Source of the DNA: Nigrospora sphaerica
Lineage: Eukaryota; Ascomycota; Sordariomycetes; Amphisphaeriales; Apiosporaceae
DNA: 64,000 bases
Assembly (NCBI GenBank): GCA_018287875.1
Contig: JAGVVL010000001.1
Location: 6,324,001-6,388,000, forward strand
Direction of reading: 5' to 3'
Positions within the stretch are counted from its first letter, which is position 1; every line of letters begins with the position of its first letter. Under the pieces are notes generated by a model. The model had not been told where the DNA came from, made no database searches, and was given only the letters and a program-made list of their open reading frames with translations. Below are positions 9,801-20,435 of this stretch, one piece after another. Position numbers and translations under genes: made by a program.

Positions 9801-12496
9801 CCCCTTGGCCGGCTTCTCCCACGGCGTGAGCTCGAGGTTAAGGTGCATGTTGCGCTCCGCCAGGTCCTGGGGTATCAGCGGGTTCATGACCTTCATGCCG
9901 ACGTGCGGCGGGATCAGGTTCTTCTGGTACATGAGGAGCAGCTTGACGAAGGAGGCGATGCCGGCGGCGGCCTCGCCGTGGCCGATGTTGCCCTTGACGG
10001 AGCCGACCAGCAGCTTCTGGTTCTTGCGCCGCTTCTGTGGCGCCAGGGGCGCGAACACGTCTGAGACGGACCGCGACTCCTCGCGGTCGCCAACCTGCGT
10101 GCCCGTGCCGTGCAGCTCGATGTAGCTGACGTCCAGGGGGCTGATGCCGGCCTGGGCTGCGACGTTCTGGTAATTGAGCATCTGCGTTGGCGCGTGCGGC
10201 TGCGTGATGGACGCCGCCTCGGCCGAGTGGTTCGTGGCCGCCGAGAGGATGACGCCGAGGATGTTGTCGTTGTCGGCCTCGGCGTCCTCAAGCCGCTTGA
10301 TGACGACGCTACCGACGCCGTCGGCTCGGCAGTAGCCGTCGGCCGAGACGTCCCATACCTTGCACTAGAGTTTCCCCCCGGGTCAGCGGTTGACGGATCG
10401 GAAGGGCATCTGCGCCGCTTACCTGGCCCGTCTTGGACAGGAAATGGCCCTTGCCCAGCTGGCAGAAGTTATCGGGGTCGGTGATGACGTTCAAGCCTCC
10501 AGCGAGAGCGGTATCGACCTCGCCGGCCCACAGCGCCGAGCAGGCTGCGTTGACGGCGGCCAGACCACTAGAGCAGGCCGTGTCCATGTTGAAGCAAGGC
10601 CCGCTGAACTTGAAAAAGTACTGGATGCGGCCGTTGGCAAAGGCTCGCTCGCCACCGGGCACGGCGTACGTGCCGATGTTCTGGCTGCCGTTCTGCATGC
10701 GCCATGAAGATTCTGTCATCAGCCGCCCGTCCCCGCGTCACCACCAAGGTCCTTACTTACCAGTTCTCGCCAGTCATCGCTGGCCTGTCCGTAGTAGGAT
10801 CCCACGCGAGAGGCGCTGGTCGACCGCGTTCGGCCCGGGACGCATCCCGCCATCTCGAGGGCCTCGTAGGCCGTAACGAGGGCCAGACGGTGCATAGGGT
10901 CCGTCTCGAGCGCCTCACGCGGCGACATGTTGAAGAAGCCGGCATCGAAGAAGCCGGGTTTGTCCATGAAGTTCATAAAGGGCGTGTTGGTCGTGTTCTC
11001 CCTCTCCCCCGTTGGGTCGTAGTGCGTGCTGATGTCGAAGCGGTCCGGCGGGATGGTCGTGTGCACGTCACGGCCCTCGGCCAGGAGCTTCCAGTACAGC
11101 TCAAGGTCGTTGGCACCGCCCGGAAGCCGGCACGACATGCCCACCACGGCCAGTTTGGACTGTTTGGGGCTCAGGGGCACTCGGGGGGTCGGTTCCCGGG
11201 TCGCCCACTCGACGAGATCCTTGCGGACGAGGACCGGCGCATCGGCGCTGGCTTCGATGTTGGCACAGATGCCCTTGAGCACCAGGGAGGTGCGGAAGCT
11301 CCACAAGACGCACTCCTCGGTCGTCTTGGAGGCCAGTCTCGAGATGATGCCCTTGGAGATGTTATCGGTATGGATCCGGTGAGTCAACAGCTGGTTGATG
11401 ACCTCGGCCGCGAGCACATCGAAGGTCTCCGCCGTGAAGGGCAGGCCCGTCTCGGACGACAAAAGCGTGCTCAGCACCGGCGCCTCAAACCTGGGCTCGG
11501 TGCTTCCGATGATGGTCTCGACGTCCTGCGCCGAGTAGATGTGGGGGGCGTGGCAGAGGCCGTGGTGCACCGGAAGGGAGAAGAAATTGGAGAAACGAAG
11601 CACAGCGGACCCTTTCAGAAAGGCCTTGAGGCGGGACGGCGGCCCGCTGACGCTCACCGACGCGCTATCGGACGCGCTGACGAAGATCTCGGTCAGGCGC
11701 GGGTTGGACTGGCAGCCTGTTAGCAGGTTCATGCTGGGACGCCCACGGTGGGACGGATGGAAAGCACTTACCGACTCCCGGTTGTACGTGTCGATCTCGG
11801 TCTGCACCGTCTCGACCTTGACGCCAGGGATGACATAGGCCCAGCTGTCGGCATCCCCCGCCGTCTGCGGGGCCTCGAGCAGCGACGAGACTTCGTAGAC
11901 GTGGACGCCAAGCCGGAAGGCAATTCTCACAGCCTCGGCTGCGGCGGTGGCGAGATCGGCCAAGGTCGGCGAGACGGCAACGGCCGCCGCCGCCAGGAGA
12001 CCGCACCCCATGGCGGCCAACGTGGTTCCCGGCTTCGCAAATTCGTAGGCAGTGTTGCCGGCTTCATGGTGACTGGCCGACCAGGGTTGCGTTAGTATTC
12101 AGGGGGCGGCGACAGGGAACAAGGGGCGGGGGAGGCCGTGACTCACGCCATGATGCAGCCGAGCTGGAAAATGCACAGGAAGACGCCTTCCATAGACCCC
12201 CCAAGAGGACCCTCCCGGAAGGCAGTGTCGTTAAACAGGGCCAGGAGGTCGTCGACGGGCGGTACGTGCCGCTGCCATGTCTTGGGCAGCAGCGCCACCT
12301 CTTCCTTGACGGCCCGGTTGCACGTGGACAACATGGAAGCAAGGTGCCGGCACCGGGCGTCCTTGCTGTGTCTTTTCAGGCTGCGGAGCACATCTCCGGC
12401 GTCCGAGGGGAAGTCGTTAGTGAAGAAGACCACTGGGGCGTTCAGGGCCTTGGCGGCGTCGATCCACGCGCCCGTACTGGATGATGCGCTGCTCAT
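6827..12496 (-). CDS. Non-reducing polyketide synthase, SAT-KS-AT-PT-ACP, no thioesterase
   Basis: Six exons (12496-12147, 12072-11772, 11708-10761, 10692-10423, 10364-8145, 8074-6827) sum to 5337 nt, i.e. 1778 aa with every junction in phase. The SAT domain (about 1-370) starts MSSASSS. The KS has DTACSS with Cys573 and histidines at about 708 (ELHGTGT) and 752 (KGNIGH). The AT has [10 protein letters not shown] with Ser1022. The PT has TGHTMNG (His1353) and [10 protein letters not shown] (Asp1540), the dehydratase-like dyad that directs cyclisation. A Pro/Ala linker precedes one ACP with GVDSLMS (Ser1738). The protein ends right after the ACP, with no TE, CYC or reductase domain. In this family iterative malonyl condensation gives a poly-beta-ketone, PT sets the aldol pattern, and a separate lactamase-type thioesterase releases the chain; that partner is encoded at 22867-23917. 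The canonical SAT motif GxCxG is changed to AMGCG (about 137-141). It is divergent from the regulator gene. Confidence 0.93.
7089..7136 (-). repeat. 12-bp tandem repeat in the PKS linker
   Basis: Four perfect copies of a 12-bp unit encode Ala-Val-Ala-Pro repeats in the linker between PT and ACP. They sit in a longer Pro/Ala-rich segment (about residues 1640-1700) that is likely a flexible tether. The repeat number is probably prone to slippage. Confidence 0.9.
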
Positions 12497-14279
12497 GATG
12501 AAAGAGGGCACCCGACAAAGACACTCCCAGTGTTCTGCAAAAGCGTTGAGGCAGACAGAGATGGCGAGAGTGAGGCATACAGAGGAAGATGGCGGGATGA
12601 AATCGTGGTCGAGAGCCAAGACGGGAAAGGGGCACGTACGATCCTCGGTCCTGGCCTCCTTAATACTTGTCTCCCTCAGAGAGGTTGGCCAGAGATATCA
12701 CGCAAGTATGCAAGGGCGCGACGCAATGAGCCGAGTAGCCATTCCGCGAAGCTGGTGGCCCTGTCCGCCTCCCGAACCGTCCCGGCCGCCACCGCCACGG
12801 CCACCCAGGCCACGCCAGACGAGTGTCGGCGTCGACACGGGCTGGCTGGGCGGCTTCGACGCTGAGCCAGCCGTCGTCTCGGAAGGAAGAGCCCGGGCCA
12901 GTCACGGCCTCGGTGACCGAGAAGCCCCGGAGACGCCAGAAGACATCCGCCAGGCCCCACACCGTATCTCTGCCCTCGAGGCGGCCCCCAGGCTTCATAC
13001 GTGGTTCTCCCGATCCGGGAACTACCACCACAGGCCCCCACGATAGCAGCAAGGGGGGATGGGGATTTCGTATCGCGCCCCGCTGTTCTGCATGACGGTC
13101 GCCTGGCGAGCGGCGGCCGTGTGGTGCTATGGTGCATGTTGGCAACGGCCCCTCGAAAGACTGACAGAGCCCTGATAGGGTATTGTCGACCGCGGGCCCG
13201 CCAAGACGCCGCCCGCTGTCAGCACTTTTAGCGGGAGCCCAGATCCCACGAACAAGTGTTTCGGATCCCTGACCATGTGGCGCGGCGGTTTGGAGGGTCA
13301 GGCATCTAGAGAAAGCGCGTGCTTGAGCCGAATCTTCATGAAGAAGTACTGATTAGGCACTTCCGACTCGGGCGCACCCCCGTGCGCTCTTTCTGTGTGC
13401 GTATGTGTTCGGGACCTCGTGGGATAAGCACGGTGGCTAATTTTGCCGGTAGGTCGCCAAGGCATGGCATGGCATAATCGAATGTCACGGCTTATAATAG
13501 GGGCTCCACGTCTCTTTCTTCAGAGCGGCCGGCTGATCTTCTTAACCAAGGCCAAGGTCAGAAGAAGTAGGGGAGATATAAAGCGCCAAGGAATTTGCGC
13601 CGCACCACTTTGTCATCCAGGCACTTGGTTGGATTCCGCACGAAGCGGCCCCGTTCGCCGCAGTCAAGCTTCCTACAAAGCCCGGCGGGCAGGTTTTTTA
13701 AACTTCGTCCAGATGCGCGTCTTCGCTATACTAACTACAAGCGGCAAGATGGGGTGCCTTTCCGCCCAGCTCAATAGGTGCGCCAGGAGCCGTCCGGAAC
13801 CCAGTCAGCGCTTCTGAGGTACACACACGCACACACCAATTACGTACGTAGATTCTAGCTGAAAGCGCCATGGCTGCAGCGCGTTTCGTAGCTGGACAGG
13901 CAGACCAGGTGTGGGCAGTAATATAGCAGGCCGTCTCTCCGCACCCGCGTACTTACGTACTTAACTTACTTAACGGACGCGAACACGCATCCGTGTTATT
14001 GAGTATGCGCTCTTGTGTTTTCTTGTCACCAATACCTGCCGCTATATCATCCCTTACCCACGACGTAAGAAAGGGCCCCAGGGAAAACCGGACACGCCGT
14101 GGTCACGTCCTCCACCCCACGCATCCCCCTGTTGCCCCCTTTTCACCGCGTTGAGCCCCGACGTCGAAGCGTGGTCCGGACATTGCATAGCCATCCCGGG
14201 ACCGACACTTGCATCTTGTACGCACCGGAAACTGCCTCGGATCCACGCCCGGGCGGCCCGAAGTAAACGGAAGACGCAT
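12497..14279. promoter_or_regulatory. Divergent PKS/regulator promoter region
   Basis: 1.78 kb between the PKS start (12496, minus) and the regulator start (14280, plus). Long open frames at 12138-13046 (plus) and 12660-13145 (minus) overlap each other, are compositionally biased and show no domain, so I do not call genes. The region contains one perfect TCG-N5-CGA site at 12910-12920 and an AT-richer part at 13230-14000. Confidence 0.55.
12910..12920. promoter_or_regulatory. AflR-type site TCG-N5-CGA upstream of the PKS
   Basis: The sequence TCGGTGACCGA is the centre of a perfect 13-bp palindrome, CTCGGTGACCGAG. It lies 414-424 bp upstream of the PKS ATG. AflR of Aspergillus is known to bind TCG(N5)CGA. 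The regulator encoded next door has the same architecture, so this is a plausible operator. Confidence 0.55.
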
Positions 14280-15593
14280 ATGGCTGCCCCCCTGGTGGCG
14301 CCGGGGCCCAAGAGCCGGCTTCGTCGAGCATGCGACGGCTGCTCCGCCGCCAAGGTCAAGTGCGACCGGAAGGAGGGCTCGGCCACATGTGAGCGATGCC
14401 AGTTCAACGAGATGCAGTGTACGTACAGCCTCTCGCGCAGGTACGGCAAGCAGTCGTGGGCCAAGCGGGTGGCGTACGAACAGGCCCAGGCCCAGGCCCA
14501 GGCCCAAGCCCAGGCGGCCGGGACGAGGCCGGGAACTGGGACGGGGACCGACGATGGCTTCGCACCGCGTCTGGGCCAGCAACCGCCGCCGGGTGGCGGC
14601 GCGGCCAGGGCGACGCCCGGGACCGAGACGGCAAGCCGACACCATTCCGTGGACGAGACGGCGTGGCCGACGGGCGGCCATGGGGCTTTCAACCGTATGG
14701 CCCCGTCCCCTTTTGACCTCACGCACTTCTGGGCCGAGGACGGGTTCGCCGCCGACTTCGATATTCCCACGGACCTCGACATGCCGCTCGTTTACCACCA
14801 CGGCTTGTCCCCAATGTCTCCAGATGCCGTACGACCCGGAACAAACAAGGAGCCGGCGGCTGCGTGCTCCGAGGCCATGGTATCGCAGCCGCCGTGTCCC
14901 GTCTTGCTGCCGCTGAGCTACCACCACCACCCACCGGGCCCCGACGCGCCCCTTGACACGCACAGCTGCGAGTCCCAGGCGCTCGCCATGCTGCAGTCAC
15001 TCCAACACAACCCAAGCCCGGCCGCGGCCATGCAGTCCGAGGGCTCCGAACACTCGCCACGAAGCTGGTCGCAGCAGTCGGACGTGACGGCACCCTCGGG
15101 CCCGGCCACGCCCGGCGCGGCGGCGCCCTGTCTCGACGAGGTGCTGCTCGTCAACAAGACGGCCCTCGCCAACTTCTCGCGGCTCATGGCATGCTCGTGC
15201 ACCAAGACGTCGCACCTCGGCTTCCTCTACCTGTCCATCCTGTCCAAGGTGCTGTACTGGTACCGGGCGGCGGCCACGGGGCACTGCACCCTGCGGCCCA
15301 CGCAGATCAAGATGGGCATGCTGGAGCTCGACGACGAGGACCAGGCCAACCTACGACGCGTGATCATCCTGCGCGAGCTCCGCAAGGTGGAAACCGCGGT
15401 CGCGGGCCTCGTCAGCATGAACATGGACCCCGCCCCCTCCGCCGGCGAGACCCTCAAAGACGACGAGGGCGAAGTCGATGGGGAACCGGCCGACACGGGC
15501 CATCCGGGGAAGTGGTTCGTCCTGGGCGTGGCCAGGGTACAAGCCGAGTTGCGGGACGCGACGCGGCTGGTTGAGCAGATTAGACACAGATAG
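14280..15593 (+). CDS. Zn2Cys6 pathway regulator, AflR-like
   Basis: 437 aa, no intron. The in-frame ATG at 14280 directly precedes the DNA-binding domain; the open frame extends further upstream but without homology. Residues about 18-47 form a C-X2-C-X6-C-X8-C-X2-C-X6-C binuclear zinc cluster starting RRACDGCSAAK, followed by a basic linker. A Gln-Ala tract (about 68-79), encoded by a hexanucleotide repeat, comes next. The C-terminal half carries an AflR-type domain with ALANFSRLMACSC and LSKVLYWYRAA. The family acts as the dedicated nuclear activator of aromatic polyketide clusters. It is divergent from the PKS, and the cluster promoters contain TCG-N5-CGA sites, the pattern bound by AflR, so it probably activates the whole cluster including the PKS. 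Confidence 0.88.
   Translation: MAAPLVAPGPKSRLRRACDGCSAAKVKCDRKEGSATCERCQFNEMQCTYSLSRRYGKQSWAKRVAYEQAQAQAQAQAQAAGTRPGTGTGTDDGFAPRLGQQPPPGGGAARATPGTETASRHHSVDETAWPTGGHGAFNRMAPSPFDLTHFWAEDGFAADFDIPTDLDMPLVYHHGLSPMSPDAVRPGTNKEPAAACSEAMVSQPPCPVLLPLSYHHHPPGPDAPLDTHSCESQALAMLQSLQHNPSPAAAMQSEGSEHSPRSWSQQSDVTAPSGPATPGAAAPCLDEVLLVNKTALANFSRLMACSCTKTSHLGFLYLSILSKVLYWYRAAATGHCTLRPTQIKMGMLELDDEDQANLRRVIILRELRKVETAVAGLVSMNMDPAPSAGETLKDDEGEVDGEPADTGHPGKWFVLGVARVQAELRDATRLVEQIRHR
14481..14516 (+). repeat. Hexanucleotide repeat coding Gln-Ala
   Basis: About six units of CAGGCC-type sequence (one with CAA) encode alternating Gln and Ala just after the zinc cluster of the regulator. Such tracts are length-variable in fungal transcription factors. 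Confidence 0.85.
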
Positions 15594-17217
15594 GCAGGGA
15601 TAGAGCGGGAGAGCGGGAGAGCGGAATGGAGGGAGAGGGTGATAGAGAGGATATCGACGAGCGGATAATACAAGCGGTTTACCGACGACGTGCATATGCA
15701 GGCGTGTGGGTTCGAATCCCTGACGGGATATCCGTAGCAAAACGAGCTCGCAGGTGATGGAGTGAGTGGGAGCGACAGGGGGTGAACAGAGAAGGTGGGG
15801 GGGGGGGGGGGGGTGACAAAGGCCCAGGCCGTCGTCGGAGGCTGAGCACGGGAAGACTCGTCTAGTAGTGGGAAAGAGCATGTACATCCTTACTGGGAAT
15901 CCACCCATGTACTAAGGACCCCCTCCCAAGTGAGGGCGTTGCCGCAAGTATTTTGAGTTAAACGGTAGCGAGGCTAAGTGGTGTAGGGATACACACTAGG
16001 GGTTTCCTCACTTCCGGCCGGGTGGTCCACACGATGGTGGCCACTAGCGGTCCGTAAGGAATGAGGCGAAGGCCAAGAGTCCGACCCGGGACAAGCCGCT
16101 CCCGCCAGAATACGCCATCAACCACGATTTGGGTGGATGATGGATGGAGACCAATAGGCAAACTCAACGACCCACTCGAGTTCCCTATCACCTTCCATTT
16201 CCCTCTCTACTGCATTAGAACAAGGAACAGGGCAAACAAGAGATACCCTAGTCCGAGGCAATCAATAGCATGGGGGCCTGTATCAAAAGCCGGGTGTAAC
16301 AAGAGTCCAGGGTGTCATAGGAAGTAACCAGATATCTACCTACAGTATTTACCTGCATGCTTACCACCCCAGACATGTACAAGTATTCGACGGAGATGCC
16401 GCAAAAGGATGGAGTACAGTCCAAGTAAACTTTGATGAGGGCCGACGGGTGCGGACTGATGATAGCGCCCGAAAGCTTAACGGGTACGTCCGGCGGCTCC
16501 TACCTGAAAGGGCCTAGGCTTTCCACCTGTCGGAAAACAGGGGTCTTACGGACGGCATCTCCCTAGGCCGCTTGGCAAAACCTTGTCCCTGGCCCCTATG
16601 CTCGTCTCCGTCTCAGCCGATTCGGGGGGGGGAGAGGGTAGGTCAAAGCAGCAAAGGCCGTCTCGTCCGGTGTTGTTCCTCATCCCCTACCGGGCGGCGC
16701 CCCGTCGTCCAGCCGCTCCGGAGTCCGGTCTTCCTGCCTTGGGGAGGGCGGGGAGGCGGGGAGCGGGTCGACGATGTGTGACCCCGTGGGGCGGTTGGGC
16801 GGGCCCGCGCACGCCAGCCCATCCCTACGTGGGCCGGATAGAGCTGGCCGGGGGGGGGGGGGGCTTGTTGTCCGACCTGTTCGGAAGTGTCAGCGAGTAC
16901 TCCGTACGTCCGTCTGAAGTACCTGAAGAAAGCGAAAAAGTACAAAACCGGTCCTTGGCGCCGTTGCCGAGTTCCATGGTACAAGCCGTTTTTTCCTGCG
17001 CTGTTCGTTCCACCGCGCCGTATGGAGAATACGATGGCCAGGAGTCCGCCCACGTGTAATTATTTTCGTATACTTGGCTGCGTACTATTGTAAACTGCAT
17101 ATCCTGGTAGTACACGGGCAGTCCCCCCCCTTCCCTTTTCTTTCGTACACACGCGCTCGCCTTGGACGACGGGGACTCCGCAGGGCCCAAGCTGCGAGTC
17201 AGACTACGTCCAACTCT
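15594..17217. other. Gene-free spacer after the regulator
   Basis: About 1.6 kb between the convergent 3' ends of the regulator and the GST gene. It holds two long G runs: 17 G at 15797-15813 and 14 G at 16850-16863. A sequence with a tRNA B-box-like GGTTCGAATCC occurs at 15709-15719, but a full tRNA does not fold. No gene seen. Confidence 0.55.
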
Positions 17218-18049
17218 TCATCGGATCACGCGGCCGTTCTCGGCGTGCATAATTCGCTCGGCCTCGACCTTCCTCTTGAAGACGTCGCGGACCGTTTCGC
17301 GCGCCATCAGGCGTTGGTGCCAGGCGTAGCAGTGCGGGAACGCGGCCTGCCACTCGGCGTCGAACTCGGGGTACAGGACGACGGTGCAGAGCACGTTGTT
17401 GAAGGTGACGAACATGAGGTCGGCGTACGTCGCCTTGTCGCCCACGAGGTACTGCTGCCCCGTCCGCCGCAGGTGGAGGTCCAGCACCCCCAGCACGCGC
17501 TTGACCTCGTCGCTGTAGTGCTTGAGCACCGACGGTATGTCTTTGTTCTCATGGAACTAGCCGCCCGGTAAGCCCCTGCCCCTTGTAGCGCCGGGGCGTC
17601 GCGGTGCCTCTGCTGCACTTACCAGAGTGAAATAGGCCTTTTGCCCGTAGTACTGGTCCTGAGTCGTCACGTTGAAATAGACCCACGTCTTAACCGCCCA
17701 CTTCTCGGCCGCCGTCGTGTATGTCAGCTTGGCCTCGCCGTCGTACATTTCTATGATGTAGTCGGCGATGGCGCCCGTTTCCCAGATGGTCAGCCCCGTG
17801 TTGGGGTCCTCCAGGATGGGCACGCGCTCGTTAGGGTTCATCTCCTTGATCTGCTCCTTGGTCACCGCCGTCGTCGTCTTGTGCAAGAGGTCAAAGGGCA
17901 GGCCCAGCTCGCTGAGGATGATGACGATCTTCCACGGGTGCGGCGCCTAGGGTAGAGGGGCATTGTCAGCGTGCGGGAACCGGACGCGCCGGGATGCCAG
18001 TACGGACCGCTGGGTGGGCGTAAAGCTTGAGCGTCTTGATACTGGCCAT
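17218..18049 (-). CDS. Glutathione S-transferase-like protein
   Basis: Exons 18049-18008, 17946-17623 and 17556-17218 give 234 aa; both junctions are phase 0. The N-terminal thioredoxin-like half has the fungal Ure2/GST signature (LYAHPA-APHPWK across the first splice, then NPNERVPILEDP and IWETGAIADYI). The C-terminal helical half contains GQQYLVGDKATYADLMF. GSTs of this family conjugate glutathione to electrophiles or catalyse thiol-dependent steps; related genes occur in several anthraquinone-type clusters, where their exact chemistry is often unclear. It is divergent from the FAD monooxygenase at 18763 and shares a promoter containing a TCG-N5-CGA site. Likely cytosolic. A role in the pathway rather than general detoxification is inferred from position. 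Confidence 0.87.
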
Positions 18050-18762
18050 GGCGAATCGCTTCTCTCTCGGGAATCCTGCCGAACCGAGGTAAAAGTCTAT
18101 CCTTCTTGGGCGACAAGCAAGCGACTAATGCAAACGATAATTGTGTCTATGCGCATATACCGGCACGCGTTCGTACGGGTGGCTTATCGAGGCTGACCCC
18201 AGGAGCAACGATACAATAAATACATGTTGTCAGCAGAAAGTTGGCGCATGTCGTGATTGGCACGCGTGCCTTGTTTTGGCTGCACCGTGGCGGCTTGAGT
18301 AGCGAGGTCGACTGGGCGATGGCGTGCTACGGTGCCCTCCCCCGCCTACGTGCAAATCGGCGGGCGTGGTCGAGTACCGACGGAGATCCGTGTACCGAGC
18401 CCGGCGAAGGTTCCCATGCGGATCAGCCGGTAACCGATTCTCCGGCGCCGCCGTCGGGGCCAGGCTCAGGGGCTCGGCGCTTGGCTCGGCCGCTACCCGC
18501 CGATCTGGTATCTTCCGAACCCTGGGCGGTCGACCCCAACTGTGCCGATTCCCGTTGGGCCCCATCGCCTACGTCGGCGAGAGCGCCGCCGCTATAGGTC
18601 CTTACGTCGTCACTTCGAATCTTCTTCTGCTCTCGCGAGGGGCAAACTACGATTACCCGTATATACACACGCAAGCACATGCAGTGCAAGAGAAAGAGAA
18701 ACGGGACGGACAGACAGACAGGGAGAGAGAGGAGAAAGCACACACAAAGTTGCCCATTCATA
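18050..18762. promoter_or_regulatory. Divergent promoter of GST and FAD monooxygenase
   Basis: 713 bp between two divergent start codons. It contains one perfect TCG-N5-CGA site. A purine/AC-rich stretch (about 18660-18750) with GA and CA repeats lies directly before the monooxygenase ATG and is probably its leader. No separate gene seen. Confidence 0.55.
18370..18380. promoter_or_regulatory. AflR-type site TCG-N5-CGA between GST and monooxygenase
   Basis: TCGAGTACCGA, 321 bp from the GST start and about 383 bp from the monooxygenase start. One site could serve both divergent genes. Confidence 0.5.
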
Positions 18763-20082
18763 ATGACTTCCGAAAATCCTGTCTTGATTGTCGGTGCTGG
18801 GATAGCCGGGCTCACCGCGGCCCGCCTCCTTCAGGAGCACGGCATCCCCGTTATGGTATTCGAGAAAACCTCGGCGGACCGCGGCCAAGGCTATGGCATC
18901 ACAGCTCGCGACTGGGCGCTGGAGCCGGTCCTGCAGGAGATGGGGGGTCGCTACACGTTTGCCGACCTCCAGCGCGCCGTCGCTGTCGACCGAGGCCTCG
19001 GGGGCCGGGGCCGCGTCGACCTCACCTTCCGGAACAACGGGACGGGCGAGACCTTGTTCAACCCGGACCCCGGCTCCGCAGGCGAGGAGCCAGCCCTCTT
19101 CCGGGCCAACCGGAGCTTCCTGCGGGACTGGCTCGCCGAGGGCGTCGACGTCAAGTACGGGCACGAGGTCGAGAGCATCGAGGGCGGCCCCGGGCTCGTC
19201 ACTGTCGTCCTGCGCGGCGGCGCCGTGCACAAGGGCTCCCTCATCGTCGCGGCCGATGGCGTCCACTCGACAGGTGAGTTTCGCGCCCCTCGGCACCCCC
19301 CGGTCCTCCCGGCGCTCCCTCCCCTAACATAAGCTTCGCCAGTCCGCGGCTTGGTCCTGCCGCACGTCCAGCCCGAGATCCTGCCCGTCGTCCTGTTTCA
19401 CGGCAAGGTCCAGATGAGCAAGGACAAGTACGACGCGCTGGTGCGGACGTCTCTGGGGCCGTCCAACGTGGCGGCGGGCGTGGGCGACGGCTTCAACACC
19501 TTCCTCACCGTCGCCAGCGCGGCGGCCGAGGGCGTGCAGCTCGACTGGTCGTACTCGCGGGCGCGGCAGGGCGAGGGCGACCCGCTCTGGATGCCGGACC
19601 GGGCCGAGGTCATCAAGGTGCCGCAGCACCTGCTCAAGGAGATCCGCGGCCGGGACCTGGTGCCTCCCTTTTCGACCCTCGTCAACGCCGACGACATCAA
19701 GAAGGCCAGCGTCTACAACTGGCGCATCCGCAGCGTCACGGCGACGCGCGCCGACCTCGACGCCGCCGCCGCCCGCGGCGTCGTGCTCATCGGCGACGCC
19801 GCCCACGCCATGCCCATCTTCGGCGGCGAAGGCGGCAACCACGCCGTCCTCGACGGCGTCAACCTGTTCCGCAAGCTCCGCGACGAGTGGGAGGCCCGCG
19901 GCAAGACCCTGGGACCGGCGGGCGTGACCGCCGCCGTCGGCGCTTTCTACGACGGCGCTGCCCAGCGGGGACGCGAGGCGGTGCTGCGCTGCACGAGGAG
20001 GTTCTCGAGCTTTCACCAGTCGATCGGGGAGTGGCAAAAGGTGGCCGAGATGGCCAAGCGAAGAGCCGGCGCCGATGCGTAG
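18763..20082 (+). CDS. FAD-dependent aromatic monooxygenase 1
   Basis: Two exons, 18763-19273 and 19343-20082, 416 aa. The start is the first ATG in frame after the AC-rich leader. The N-terminal Rossmann motif is GAGIAG (residues 11-16). The mid-domain DG motif AADGVHST is interrupted by the phase-1 intron, and the second FAD motif is LIGDAAHAMPIFG with Gly-Asp at about 321-322, followed by GGNHAVLDG. This is the class A flavin hydroxylase fold (PHBH/TetX type): NAD(P)H plus O2 hydroxylates an electron-rich aromatic ring. The likely role is oxidation of the PKS-derived anthrone or tetracyclic core. Convergent with the O-methyltransferase (353 bp between stops). Confidence 0.9.
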
Positions 20083-20435
20083 CATATAGCCCCCGTCACA
20101 TTGCAATGCTAGGTACTAATGTTACCAAGTACATACGCCTTCCAAGTCCTAAGGTGAATTCTACTCGAAGGCCCATACTAGTGGGGACACGGAATAGGTT
20201 GACAGCGGGAGGGGCGAGAGGGGAGGTTATTCTAGATACTTAGCGCACGTGCTGTCGTTTACTCCGGTACAAAGTACTTTTACATATTGAGCAGAAATCA
20301 CGACTGTTGAGATTTGTGATGACGTAACCGAGACGGAACATCAATTCAATGAGTTGCTACATAAGTAGGTACGTATTGGCCTCGGACTAATGCTACAGCT
20401 CCCGCTGCGAAGCGGGCTTGCTCTCGTTGGACCCG
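20083..20435. other. Short convergent spacer
   Basis: 353 bp between the stops of monooxygenase 1 and the O-methyltransferase. AT-richer than the flanks. No gene or clear hairpin terminator seen. Confidence 0.55.

Noticed and set aside
12138..13046. 302-codon plus-strand frame and overlapping minus-strand frames at 12660-13145 in the PKS promoter.
   Set aside because: Starts antisense to PKS exon 1, no domain on either strand, conflicting frames of similar length. I considered a small anthrone-oxygenase gene here but found no hydrophobic segments.
15649..15733. tRNA-like segment: complementary GGATATC/GATATCC ends and a GGTTCGAATCC B-box-like string.
   Set aside because: The T stem cannot pair beyond GGG/CCC at the right distance from the acceptor stem and no good A box or anticodon arm is seen. 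At best a degenerate tRNA.
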